Positions 24,001 through 36,000 of a DNA stretch of 64,000 nt are shown here, in pieces. Location of the stretch: the NCBI GenBank assembly GCA_951799425.1, contig OX637399.1, positions 15,244,501-15,308,500 on the forward strand, in the 5' to 3' direction. Numbering within the stretch: position 1 is the first letter of the stretch; every line of letters begins with the position of its first letter. The translations under genes and the position numbers were made by a program. Under the pieces are notes generated by a model. It was not told where the DNA came from, did no database searches, and saw only the letters and a program-made list of their open reading frames with translations. The stretch is from Ilex aquifolium (taxonomy: Eukaryota > Streptophyta > Magnoliopsida > Aquifoliales > Aquifoliaceae).

Positions 24001-27000
24001 AAAGTTGTCCTACATCAGTTTTGGTGGAAAAATCGTTTTGTGGGCTATTGATGGATGGACAGTGAGATGAGACGCTTCTTTGAATTTGGGAGCAACTTAA
24101 TAATATCTCAATTTGATTAAGTGATGTAGAAGGTCAAAACACTCAACCCAATGGTGGTGCGAGGTCCGATGTGCAATGAGAAAATTCTGTAGGCGATAAT
24201 AATGGAGATAATCATGAGAATCAAGAGAATCTAGATGCAAACCAGCTGGTAAATCCTCCCCAAACACAACAATTTAAGGTTCCCAGAGGTCATGAATCAA
24301 TCAAACATCCCATGTTTGATTGGCCGCAATATGAACTACAAGATATTGTGGGAGATATCACAAAAAAAGTCAGGATGAATGTTCCAGACTTTGAAGGAAG
24401 GGTAGATCCTACTGTGTTTTTTGATTGGCTTTCTTCAATCGAGAAATACTTTGATTGGTATGATATGATAGACGACTGGAGAGTAAGATTTGCTAAGATA
24501 CAATTTGTAGGCTTGGCAAAAGTTTGGTGGACCGGTGTGGAAAGGGATAGAAGAATATTGGGGACAACCTCCTATAAACACATGGCAACAAATGAAGGCA
24601 AAGTTTAGAGAGAAATATGACTCAAAGCCAAGTTGTGGAAGATCCCTGCCAAACACTAGCTCGATTTAAAGCTGGTCTACGGGCTTATTTGAAGTGAGAA
24701 TTGCTTTGGCAACCCCTATATAGTGTGGAGCATGCGTTCCAAGTGGCGCTAGACATGGTGTACTTAAGATACCCACCCATTAGAAAAGTGGGGTTCCAAG
24801 CCGGGGAGACAACGATAAAGAGGCCTAATGATGCAAATCGTGGCTCAAGGACAACACCTAATCAACCATTCAATCTATCAAGCGGATTACAAACTTCTTC
24901 CTCAAATGTGGCTGATCCAAAAGGCAAATGTATTATGACTAATAAATCAAACGGGAGAGACGAGAAATGTTTGCTTCAAGTGTGGTGAGCCGGGACACAT
25001 GGCTTATCAATGTCCAAAGAAGAGCACCCTACATATTGGGGTGGAAGATGAGAATGAAGAGCAACCACACAAGGTTATCAATGAAGATAATTTGTTTAAT
25101 TATGGAGCACGTCGCTGATGATTTGGAGTAAGACGAAGAAGATACTTCTTTTCTTTCCGTTGTCTAGCTGCCCCTAAAGTGGAGCAAGAAGATTGGGACA
25201 CACTTCTATTTTTCAGATGCTGGTTGATGTGGAAATTAAGCTAAAAAGCTTATTATTGATGGTGCAAGTTGCATAAATGTTGTGTCGGCATCCACAGTCG
25301 AACATCTTAAGCTTCCGGTGGAGCCACCTCCTCAACTGTACAAAGTAGCTTGGATTGATAACATTTCTATACCGGTACTCAACGATGCCTCATTTTTTTT
25401 TCTTGTGAAAAATACAGTGATTCCATATTATGTGATGTGATTTCTATAAAAGTCACTTATATCCTTCTTGGCCGACCTTGGCTCTGTGATCGAGATGTCA
25501 AGCATTGTGGGAGAGAAAACATCTACATGTTTCTATTTGGAAAGAAGATTATTGTTTTGAAGCCTATGCCACATGATGATATAAAGAAATATGAAGAATC
25601 GAAGCCTAAATGTGTTGTTAAGGGCAAGTAAAGGCTTAGTCACATCCTGTCAAAAGAAGCAATTTGAATTTGAAAGCAAAGGCCCAAATGTTATTTATGC
25701 TAAAGTGATTAAAGAAGTGAAGAAATCTCTTGTTGGTGCTACACCTGATATGCCTCTTGAAGTGCAAAAGTTGCTATCCGAATTTTCTGATATAGCTCTG
25801 GAAGAGTTGTCTAATGAGCTCCTTTCCATGCATAATGTCCAGCATACAATAGATTTTGTACCGGGCTCCCAATTGCCTAATCTCCCAGCATATCGCATGA
25901 ATCCAAGTGAGCATGCCGAGCCAAAAAGACAAGTGGATGAGTTGATGTCCTGGGGTTCTATTCGCCATAGTTTAAGTCTATGTGCTGTCCCCGCTTTGCT
26001 TACACCGAAGAAAGATGGTACTTGGCGTATGTGTGTTGATAGTCGTGCTGTTAAGAAGATTGCTATCAAGTATCGATTTCTTATTCCTCACCTTGATGAT
26101 CTACTAGACATGATGGCTGGTTCTATTATCTATTCAAAGATAGATTTGAAAAGTGGATATCATCCAATATGCGTAAGACTTGGAGATGAGTGGAAGACTG
26201 CTTTCAAGACAAAAGATGGACTTTATGAGTGGTTAGTTATGCCATTTGGTCTTTCCAATGCCTCTAGTACATTCATGCGTTTTATGACACAGGTACTTTA
26301 ACCATTCATTGGTCTTTTTTTAGTTGTTTATTTTGATGATATTTTAATCTATAGTAAGTCTATGGAGGAGCACCCCCTTCATCTCCAACAAGTTATGAGA
26401 ATTCCTCGCCAAGAGAAGTTCTACATAAACATGAAAAAGTGATGGGGATCGTGCAGGAATTGGATAGATATTATAGATTAATTATGATAGTTATTTAGAT
26501 ACTTTTAGTATTTATCTTTTAAGTAATTTCTTTTACCTTTTAAGGGTTTAGTTGTCATTTTGATTATTTATTTTAGGGTTTGTGATCTCCTTATATATAT
26601 AGGATTTGTGAACTCCTATATATATAAGGGATACATATTTGTTGTAGGAGACTTTTGATTATTATTGATTATTGATATTGAATTCTTCTTCCTCAAATTC
26701 TCTCTCTGTTCTCATCCCCTTTTTCTTCTTTTCTCATCTCCTTCTTCTTCCCTTTTCATCCCTATTTCTTCCTTATTACGATTTACATCAATTTGGTATC
26801 AGAACCCAACTTCGATCCGTACAAAAAAAAAAAGTTACTGTTCATAGTGACTGTTCACCGAAACACTGTTCATCAGTGAAAAAAAAAAAAAAAGAACCAG
26901 CCGGAAAAAAAAAAAAAATTACCCCAGTTTCACGTGGGGAAGAAGACCTACTGCCAGAAATTCTAAAATTGCAGAAACATCCCCTGTAAAATCAGAAACT

Positions 27001-30000
27001 TGCAGAATTACCCCATAAGTTTCAGCAAATTGCAGAAATACAATCCAGAAGCTCCAGAATTGCAGAAACATCCCCAACAGATCCAGAAAATTGCAGAATC
27101 ACTCCCAGAAATTCCAGAAAATTACAGAAGTATCACTCTAAAAGTTTCAGAAATTGCAGAATCATCCTCAAAAAGTTTCAGAATTTTCTCTTGATTATGG
27201 TATGCATACTCCTATAGAATTTGAGACTAATATTTTTATTCATTGGGAGATTAGAGAATTTGCAAAAGGTCCAAAACAAATTTTCTTCTATTTAAACTTT
27301 CTTGAAATTGTCAATTGCATTTTTGAATTTGTTCTTATATCATTCTCATCTTTCAAGAGTCACTCATGACTTCCTCTAATGCATATGTTTCAAGAGTCTT
27401 TCGTCGAGGTCATCATCATAGGAATTCTAGGGATGTTTACATAGAGTCAACCCATATGACCACACTAGTCAAAGATCCTTCTATATTTAGTGGCACTTTA
27501 AATCCTTTTGAATTCTTGGATTGGTTAAGCTAATTTAGAAGAATATTTTGATTGGCATGGAATGTCGGATTCCCATTGCGTCCGTTTTGCTAAGTTGATG
27601 TTGGAGGGTTCTGTCAAGAAGTATTGGCAAACAATCCAAAGAAGCCTAGACCCCTTAGGAGAATCACCTATCACTTGGGTTGAAATGAGATATAAATTGA
27701 AAGAGAAGTATTTGCCTACTTCCTACATGGATAAAGTTTATGACCAACGGCTCAATCTTAGACAACTTTCCTCTAGTGTCTCTGATTACTTTGTCCAGTT
27801 CGATTATCTCATGTACTTGTGTGATATTGTTGAAGAGCCTTGGACAATTGATCAGTTTATTCTTGGGTTGAGACAAAAAATTAGTAGGGAGGTCAAACAA
27901 TACACTTTTAATACGTTAGTTGCAGCCTATCAATATGCTCTAAAGGTTGAGAGATTTCATAAGAAATCCAACTATAGCTTGATGGGTTCTCAATCACAGT
28001 CTGCTAAACAACGTGAAAAGATACCTTCCAATTTTAATTCTACCACATATGAGTATCATGATTACTTGAACGATGTTCATGTTGTTTCTGCATGCTTTCT
28101 TAATCCGAATGTGGTAAAAGATTTAGATATGCTAGTATCGGATAAAGAGAAAAATGTTACTCATATTGACTTCCAATTCCATCATTCAATTTCATCAGAT
28201 CAGAGTTCTCCTCCTTTGTACCCACAAGATTTCATATCGAAAGAAAGTGTGTGTGAGTCTTTGTTTGTGTCAATTCTTGAACCATCATTGGTCTTGAAAA
28301 TTATGGAAAAGTCTGTTGAGTCTACACATATGCAAGATATTAAGCCAATCGAGTCATTTATTGCAGAATCTACTAGTGACTATTCTGTATCTACTTGTCC
28401 AAGTCATCATGACTTTGTTACGGATTCTTCCCAACCTGAGATTGTTGACATTGTTCTGAATTCTGCCCCACTTGAGAGTGTTAACTTTGATTCTTTGCCT
28501 ACTGTCAAGTGTTCAATTGAGTCTGTACTTTCTTATTTTCAGCACCAGGGTGTTATAGTTACTCCTTTGTCATTGATGTCTTGTCCCACTGAATGCCTTT
28601 TGTTCAAATCTAATGGAAATTATTTTGTTATTCTTGAGTTTGGATCTAATGCTTATTTACTTAATTTTCCATTGAATGTTAGTATTAGTCCAGATTTTTA
28701 TTTAGAGGACATGTTACTTAATCGAGGTACTCCAGAACCTCCTATTTTGTTATCTAGTGTTTCTACATGTGGAATTGCTTCTTCTTCAGCACAAGCTCCA
28801 GTTTTTATCTTTCCACTTCCATCGCATATTTCGGGCCAAATAGATGATGTGCTATGGGACCAGATTTACATTGCTACAGATGGAGATTCTTGCTTTTATT
28901 CTGGTCGATGGAAAAATGTTGATGATTCTTTCATTCTAGATGAGGCGTTCTATCATCTTCATGCTGCTTTCTTAGGGTACTTCTGCTTTGAAAACTCTCC
29001 GGAGGAGAGTTTTTTTCAACCGGAGGAGAAAGATGGGGATCGTGCAGGAATTAGATAGATATTATAGATTAATTATGATAGTTATTTAGATACTTTTAGT
29101 ATTTATCTTTTAAGTAATTTCTTTTGCCTTTTAAGGGTTTAGTTGTCATTTTGATTATTTATTTTAGGGTTTGTGATCTCCTTATATATATAGGATTTGT
29201 GAACTCCTATATATATAGGGGATACATATTTGTTGTAGGAGACTTTTGATTATTATTGATTATTGATATTGAATTCTTCTTCCTCAAATTCTCTCTCTGT
29301 TCTCATCCCCTCCTTCTTTTCTCATCTCCTTCTTCTTCCCTTCTCATCCCTAATTCTTCCTTATTGATGATATTTTAATCTATAGTAAGTCTATGGAGGA
29401 GCACCCCCTTCATCTCCAACAAGTTATGAGAATTCCTCGCCAAGAGAAGTTCTACATAAACATGAAAAAGTGTTCCTTTATGAGTCGAAAAATAGTATTT
29501 TTGGGCTTTGTTATTTCTTTTAAAGGTGTGGAAGTTGGTCCAGACAAGGTGAAAGCTATTCAAGAGTGGCCAGCTCGCTCCACTTTGCATCAAATCTGTA
29601 GTTTTCACGGGCTAGCCACATTTTATAGGCCCTTTATTAGAAATTTCAGCACCATTATGGCACTAATCACTAGTTGTATGAAGAAGAGGCACTTCAATTG
29701 GACCAAGGTTTCCTCCCAAGCTTTTGAAGATATCAAGAAGAGAATGATTGAAGCTCTAGTTTTGCGACTTTCAGATTTTTCAAAGGTGTTCGAGGTAGTA
29801 TGTGACACATCACATGTGGGAATTGGTGGCGTACTTAGTTAAGAAGGCCATCCTATTGGTTATTTTAGCGAGAAGTTGAATGAGGCAAAACAAAAGTACT
29901 CTACTTATGACACATAATTTTATGCTATGGTGCAAACACTTCGTTATTGGCGGCATTATCTCATTCCCATGTAATTTGTATTATACTCCGACCATGAAAC

Positions 30001-33000
30001 ACTTAAATATATCAATTCCCAAAAGAAGTTGAATCATTAATATGGAAAGTGGATTTCTTTTCTACAAGAATATACATTTGTGATCAAACATAAGGCAAGT
30101 GTTGAGAATAAAATAGTTGATGCACTAAATCAAAAGGTGCTTATGCTTTCCTCACTGACTATACAAGTGGTGGGCTTTGATTTGCTTAAAAAGGACTACC
30201 CATCTTGCAAGGATTTTTGCAATATATATATTGATTTGAAGGGTAGATAGCATGCAACATATTCAGATTTTTTTGTGCACGACGGTTATCTCTTCATGGG
30301 AACTCGTCTTTGTTTGCCTAACACATCTCTACGTGAACAAGTGATTTGGGAATTGCATTCTGGAGGGGCAGCAGATCATTTTGGAAGAGATAAAACCATT
30401 GTCACGATTGAAGATCGTTATTATTGGCAAACTTTGAAGCGAGATGTAGTCAAAGTTGTTTTTCGATGTCGGACTTGTCAAATATCAAAGGGAAGGAAGA
30501 AAAATACTGGCATTGTACATGCCATTACCTATTCCTCATGAACCATGGCAAGACTTTAGTATGGTCTTTGTTCTAGGGTTGCCAAGAACCCTTTAGGGTC
30601 ATGATTTTATCTTTGTGGTGCTTGATCGATACTCGAAGATAGGTCATTTTGTCCCTTGTTCAAAGACATTCGCTGTTATCCATATTGCTAAACTTTTCTT
30701 TAAAGAAGTTGTTCATCTTCATGGGCTACCTAAAACAATTGTTTTGGACCGTGATGTGAAATTGATGAGTTACTCTTGGAGAACTTTATGGAAATTGCTG
30801 AATACAAGATTGAAGTTTTCCTCCTCTTTTCATCCGTAAACCGATGGGCAAATAGAGGTTGTTAATCGAAGTTTGGACGATCTCCTTCGCTGCCATGTTG
30901 GTGGTCATGTTGCTAATTTGGACCAAGTACTTCCTATGGCTGAATTTGCTTATAACAACTCTGTTAATCGATCTATAAGTCGCAACCCCTTTGAGAATGT
31001 GATAGGTTTACTTCCTAGGAAACCAATAGATTTGGTTCCTTTAAAAAGTTTGCTGAATTCAAGGAAGTGTAGACATGGTTATGGTCCGTATTAGGCCTGA
31101 AAGGTACCCTAAGGGTGCATACAAGAAGCTTCATTCAAAAAGTGCTGGCTGTTGTAAGATTATGAAGAAAATAAGCTTTGATGCTTATCTTTTGAAATTT
31201 TTGGAAGATATGGGGATAAGTCTTCAATAGTGAGGATCTTACTTTATATCGAGGGCATGATGATGATACGCCTACAAGGCTCAAGCTTTAATTTGACACA
31301 TGTTGGATGATGCGGAGCCTACTTGGAAGCTTGTATAAGCCTAAATGGAGTCTTATTTTTAGTTGCTTTGAGTTAGTTTGGTAGTATTAGTGTTTTATGT
31401 TGTTTTTTTTAGAGTGGGGGTATTTTTATCTAGAATTTTTGGAATGAGTCATATTTTTGGGTCGAATTCTAGTGCTGAATATTCTAGAATTTAAAGTCCT
31501 AGTTCTAGTTAATTTTAGTTTTCTAATTTTTAGGGACCTAGAGTTTTTAGAGTCCCAAAGACTTTGGAATTCTAATCCTTTGGGATTACGAGTACTTAAA
31601 ACTCTATGTATAATTAGTGTTAATTTAATAAAATATAGAGAGATATTTTAGAAATTTTAGCAATTATATGATTCTTGAGTTGTGTGATGCAATTCTAACA
31701 CATAGGTGTGATGTCTAAGGAATCCTAGGAGTGATTCCTAGTCAAAGTTATTATTCATGTTACTGTTCACAATTCAATTACTGTTCATGTTACTGTTCAT
31801 AGCCCCTAAATGGCCCATATTTTTATTTTACAAAGTTTTCCTAAATGTGTATTATTGTGATCATGCTCACCACAAGTAAAACACACAAATGACTTGGTTT
31901 GAGTTTTCTTTTTAACCGGCTTTTTTTCTTGCTTACCCTTATCAGGATTAGTTTTTTTAGGATTTGTGTTTACTCGTGGAGGTGTAGGGTTGAGATCACC
32001 TTTTACAAACACGGTCTTGAAAGAAGTGGAAGTGTTGTGTTCATTAGTGAAACCTAATCCTCTTTTGTCACCAACAATTTTCCCTAATAGCCAACATTTT
32101 ATCAAGCTTTTCGGTGCTTTCTGAAAGTATTTTTGAGAGCTCTTGTGACTCGTGAATGTCTCTATCAAGTTTGACAATCTTAAACTCAAGACCCTTCTTA
32201 TACTCTAAAAGCCCTCTCTCAAGGAAGCTCACCTTGTTATGGAGGGACTTATTCTCTTCATCAACCTCAATAATTTGAGCCTTGGACTTAACTAAGTCCA
32301 CATGAAGTGCTTTCTTTTCATCTTCACTCGTTTTGAGCCTCGTGCTCAATGAAAGCAACTTCTTACCTTATTTTAGACACTCCTCGTATAATTCATTATA
32401 AGCATCTTGGTCTTCAACACTCTTGGTCTAGAACTCACTAGTAGGAGTTCTACAACTAGTCATCTGCGTTCATAGTGGGACTAGACTCAACTTTCTTTTC
32501 TTCATTTATGGAAGTTTTTCGTGGGGGGAGGAGTTTGAACCTACAAAGACCGTGAAGTTTTCTTCATCACTTGACGAAGAAAAGTCAACACTCGCTGTGG
32601 ACTCGCTTTCACTATCACTCACTTTGGCCTTTGTGGCTCTTCTCTTCTCCTTGGGCATGTCTTTCTTAGCACTAGGACATTTCACTGCTACGTGTCCAAA
32701 CCCATGACACTTGTAGCATTTTAGACCTTGCCCCTTCTTCTCAACTTCGTGTAGAGAAGATTTCCTCCCATTTTCTTTCCCTTTTCTAGGAGATCTAGGT
32801 CTACTTAGATTTCCTTTTGACCTCGAGGACTTAACGCCACTAGCCTTGAAATATTTGTTGAATTTTCAAGCAAGATAGGCTATGTCCTATTCTCCTAACC
32901 GGGGTGACTCAGGTTTGCCTCCTTCGATTTTCGAATTTAATGCAACACCTTCATTTTTTTAGGTGAAAGAAGGTTCATCCCAAAGTCAAAATTGACCCTA

Positions 33001-36000
33001 CTAGGTCCTTGACCAACACCGTGGACATATTGACACTCGTCTCGAACGAGGTCACCTTGGCATGAAATCTTTCCGATAAAGATCTCAAGATTTTTCACTT
33101 AATTCTGGAATCGTCGATTTTGGTACCTAAGACAAAGGATGAGATAACAATATCACATAACTTGGCATATAAATCACCAAAAGTTTCTTTCTCTTGCATC
33201 CTCAACATCTCAAATTGTGAGGTGTACCTTTGGAGACGGGACATCTTGACCATTGTAGTTCCTTCATGTGAAACCACAAGAATATCCAATGCCTCCTGTG
33301 AAGTCTTGCAATTAGCGATCCGTCGGAATTCGTTTGGTGTCACAACATTAAATATTGTATTCAAGCCTTTCGAGTTCTACCCTGCTGATTCAATCTCGGT
33401 CTTCGACCAAGTCGTTGGGGATTTTATTTCAACCACCATTTCACCACCTTCAACTTGTGTGGTGGCGGTGGGAGCGCTCCAACCCTCTTGCACACTTAAC
33501 CATATTCTCTCATCAATTGATTTTAAAAATTATCTCATGCAAGCTTTCCAATATGCAAAGTTAGAACCATCAAAGAGAGGTGGTCGTGTAATTAGTCCTT
33601 CTTCATTCTAAGACTCCATTCAAAACTGACTTATAGTAATAATGGATCTCTTAAGAGGTAAACTAGGCAAAACAAGCAAAAACAAGATATATCAACTTAG
33701 TGTCTTATGCCCTCAGGGCAACCACGCTTTAATATCAATTGTTGTTTCGGGAGGGAGAATCCGATATGGATTTTTCCTCACGATTATACACGTGGAGAGC
33801 AAAACACTTAACCTAGAGGGGAGGGGGTGAATAGGTTTTGCAATTTTAGCCTAAATTTAATTACTGATTAAAACCTATATCTATCACAATTACCTCTTAT
33901 CACAAATATAAAGTAATGAATGTGAGACCTCTTTTCAAACACCACCAGCCCTTTGAACCATGGCGATTGATTTTAATTAATTCACTAAAGTCAATCTTAC
34001 GACGATCCCAATAAACCCACAAACCCAATTGTGCAATTATGGATGATATGAAATCTAACAATCAAATTATCAAACACATAGTGCTTGTGTGTGCTAACAA
34101 ATACAAGTGTGTACAATAAACAATAAGAGAAACAAACAATTTGTTGATGCGCAAAATCCTCCTCATCAAAGCCTAATCCATTACACGCCAAGTCAACATA
34201 CAAGTACTCAAGTCTTATACCTCAACCAATACCAATAGCTAGATGTTCTTCTCCTTGCTATGTCGCTCCATTGAAACTCCCTCTTTGATGTGAGATCTCC
34301 TTGCCGCACAGTTCGTCTAAGCTTCGAGCGATTATATGCACGCCAACAATCTTCGGTATGCACGCACCAATGAGTTTGTTCACCAACAAGCTCTTCTACT
34401 CAAAGTTGTGAGGATGGAAAAAATCATTAGGGGTAGCCTTTGAATCTTAAGGATTTAGGTTGTGGTAGAAGCTCTTAAGGTTGAAAGATAGATTTCTCTC
34501 TTCAAAATTTACTCTCAAGGCTTGACCTATGTATGGGAAAGACTATCTATTTTTGAGTCCGGAATAAGGGTAGTCTTAGTAAATAAGAAAACTTAGATTC
34601 GCGAACGACCGCTCGATCGGTGGGAGATCGGTTGACACTGGAGTGAAAAGGAGCAGGATTGTTCGAGCGACCATGAGAATCGCTCAAGCGACCATGGAGA
34701 CCACTCGAGCGAGCTCATAGAGCGAGCCCTATGCTGATACCCTGTTTCCTTTTCCCTTTTTTTATCTTTTGTCATCAAGAGACCGCTCTAGCGAAGGGTA
34801 GCTAGCATAGGGCGGTCCCTACAGGTCTTTTAAGTCTAAAATCATATAAAAACTTGTCCTCTTGAGCACTAAAGGGTATTGCTAAAAAAAGGGTCCAATT
34901 GTGACTCAAACTATATTTTCAAACCATAAAAATTTATTTGAAAATTACGTAGGAGTCATAATCGGATTGTTTCCAATTCCATTTTCATCGTAATCATCCT
35001 AACTTAAAATAACTAAGAGTTCATCTTAGGTGTCTAGGTTATTATCTTGCTCCTAAGCATGAAGGTGCATACGGAGGTTGAATGATGTAACTTTGACGCT
35101 TGATTTCCTCCCTTCAATGTTGTTTTTGAAACTTGAACTTGATAGTATCATGACCATGTAAATTGTTGAGATTTTACAATGGACTCCACGAAGTTATCTA
35201 ATTACAAAACATAATCTAACATAAGTGATTGAACTCTAAAATTAACATATTTACAAAAAATAAATACCTCTAAGATAAACCCACAACACTGATAATTCTT
35301 GCCTTTCCCCCTTAAACGAACCTTAATATATCTGGGCTTATTTTGAAGTATTGTTATTGTTTTACTTTGGGATTTGTTGGATTTTGTAAAATTCTACATA
35401 ATTTCATTTTGTTATAGAATATAGGCAAGTGAAATGTGAAGTAGAATGTTGGGCTAAAATCATACTTAAACTAGACAAAGATAATCTAGGCACATCCTTG
35501 ATTTGTTGTGCATATGTTCGTAAGTTTTCGAGAGGTGATGGTATTTGGTAGGGTGGGTTTCAGAGTGTGGCAATCCATGTTTTTCAAGTAAAACAAAATT
35601 TTCAAGAAATTAAAATTTTGCTGTGGCAGTTGAACTTCATGATTGGAGGGAAATTTTATTTTGCAAATTGTTTTTGCTGGTAGTTTACCTCCAGAAAGTT
35701 ATTTTGTTCTCATCTGTTCATTTTTTTCTCTTTTTCATTACTAACCCCAAATGTGTATTGAATTTTAGGTTGTGGAATGTGATAAAGCATGTACAATTGA
35801 TCTTATGAAGTATTTATTGAGCTATGCAAGCAATCCTAGTGCATGCCCAGGAAGGAACAATTTATACAGTAGAGAGCTTGTAGAACTATCTGTTAGGAAT
35901 CTATTGAGAGAGTTGGCTGAGGTGAGCGTTAGAGTTTCAGCATCGCACCTGCCTGCTCCAGAACAATATCGATTGCCAGGTGGATATGGACAAACATCAA

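Larger units (their letters stand above)
26443..29365 (+). mobile_element. TRG-2: TR-GAG-type LTR retroelement with one long ORF
   Basis: A 2.92 kb element with LTRs at 26443-26790 and 29034-29365, both starting TGGGGATCG. The 3' LTR lacks the last ~25 bp (ACGATTTACATCA and neighbours) and joins host sequence directly. The PBS region ATTTGGTATCAGAACC follows the 5' LTR, and a purine-rich CCGGAGGAGAAAGA precedes the 3' LTR. It encodes gag plus a long unknown region and no pol, the layout described as TR-GAG. It lies in GYP-1 RT, same strand. Confidence 0.9.
23435..31849 (+). mobile_element. GYP-1: Ty3/gypsy retrotransposon with TRG-2 nested in its RT
   Basis: Two similar LTRs (23435-24017 and about 31267-31849) enclose gag, protease, RT, RNase H and integrase in gypsy order. 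Stops are frequent, so it is old. Integrase is followed by the R-P-E-R-Y-P-K-G block and no chromodomain is seen. TRG-2 interrupts the RT at 26442-29365. The 3' LTR runs directly into SIRE-like sequence, and I could not find a clean target duplication. Confidence 0.88.
31850..35188 (-). mobile_element. SIR-2: SIRE-like copia, 5' LTR and gag only, minus orientation
   Basis: Read leftwards from 35188: an LTR of about 1.45 kb, a degenerate PBS, then gag until truncation at 31850 where GYP-1 begins. There is no protease or pol. Assignment to the SIRE/Maximus group rests on the long LTR, the gag with coiled coil and zinc knuckle, and remembered family features. Confidence 0.75.
12220..35768 (+). 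other. Intron 2 of the VAR3/OZ-like gene, 23.5 kb, packed with transposons
   Basis: Begins GTAAGT and ends TTTTAG. The exon on each side is in phase 0, and the joined reading (...[19 protein letters not shown]...) fits the family. The unique part is small: about 12220-12840, some of 20.9-22.3 kb and 35189-35768. The rest is COP-1, a hAT remnant, LINE, SIRE-like and gypsy sequence described separately. Confidence 0.8.

Noticed and set aside
27664-27900. Minus-strand open frame opposite the TRG-2 gag
   Set aside because: Shadow of the plus-strand gag core, which has clear family motifs.
33120-33611. Plus-strand open frame of 163 codons
   Set aside because: Antisense of the SIR-2 gag, whose minus-strand reading shows UBN2-type motifs.
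22316-35188. SIR-1 and SIR-2 as the two ends of one inverted element, like ATH-B
   Set aside because: Flanking bases (CATTG left of SIR-1, CGAAG right of SIR-2) do not match in either orientation; two separate insertions are simpler.
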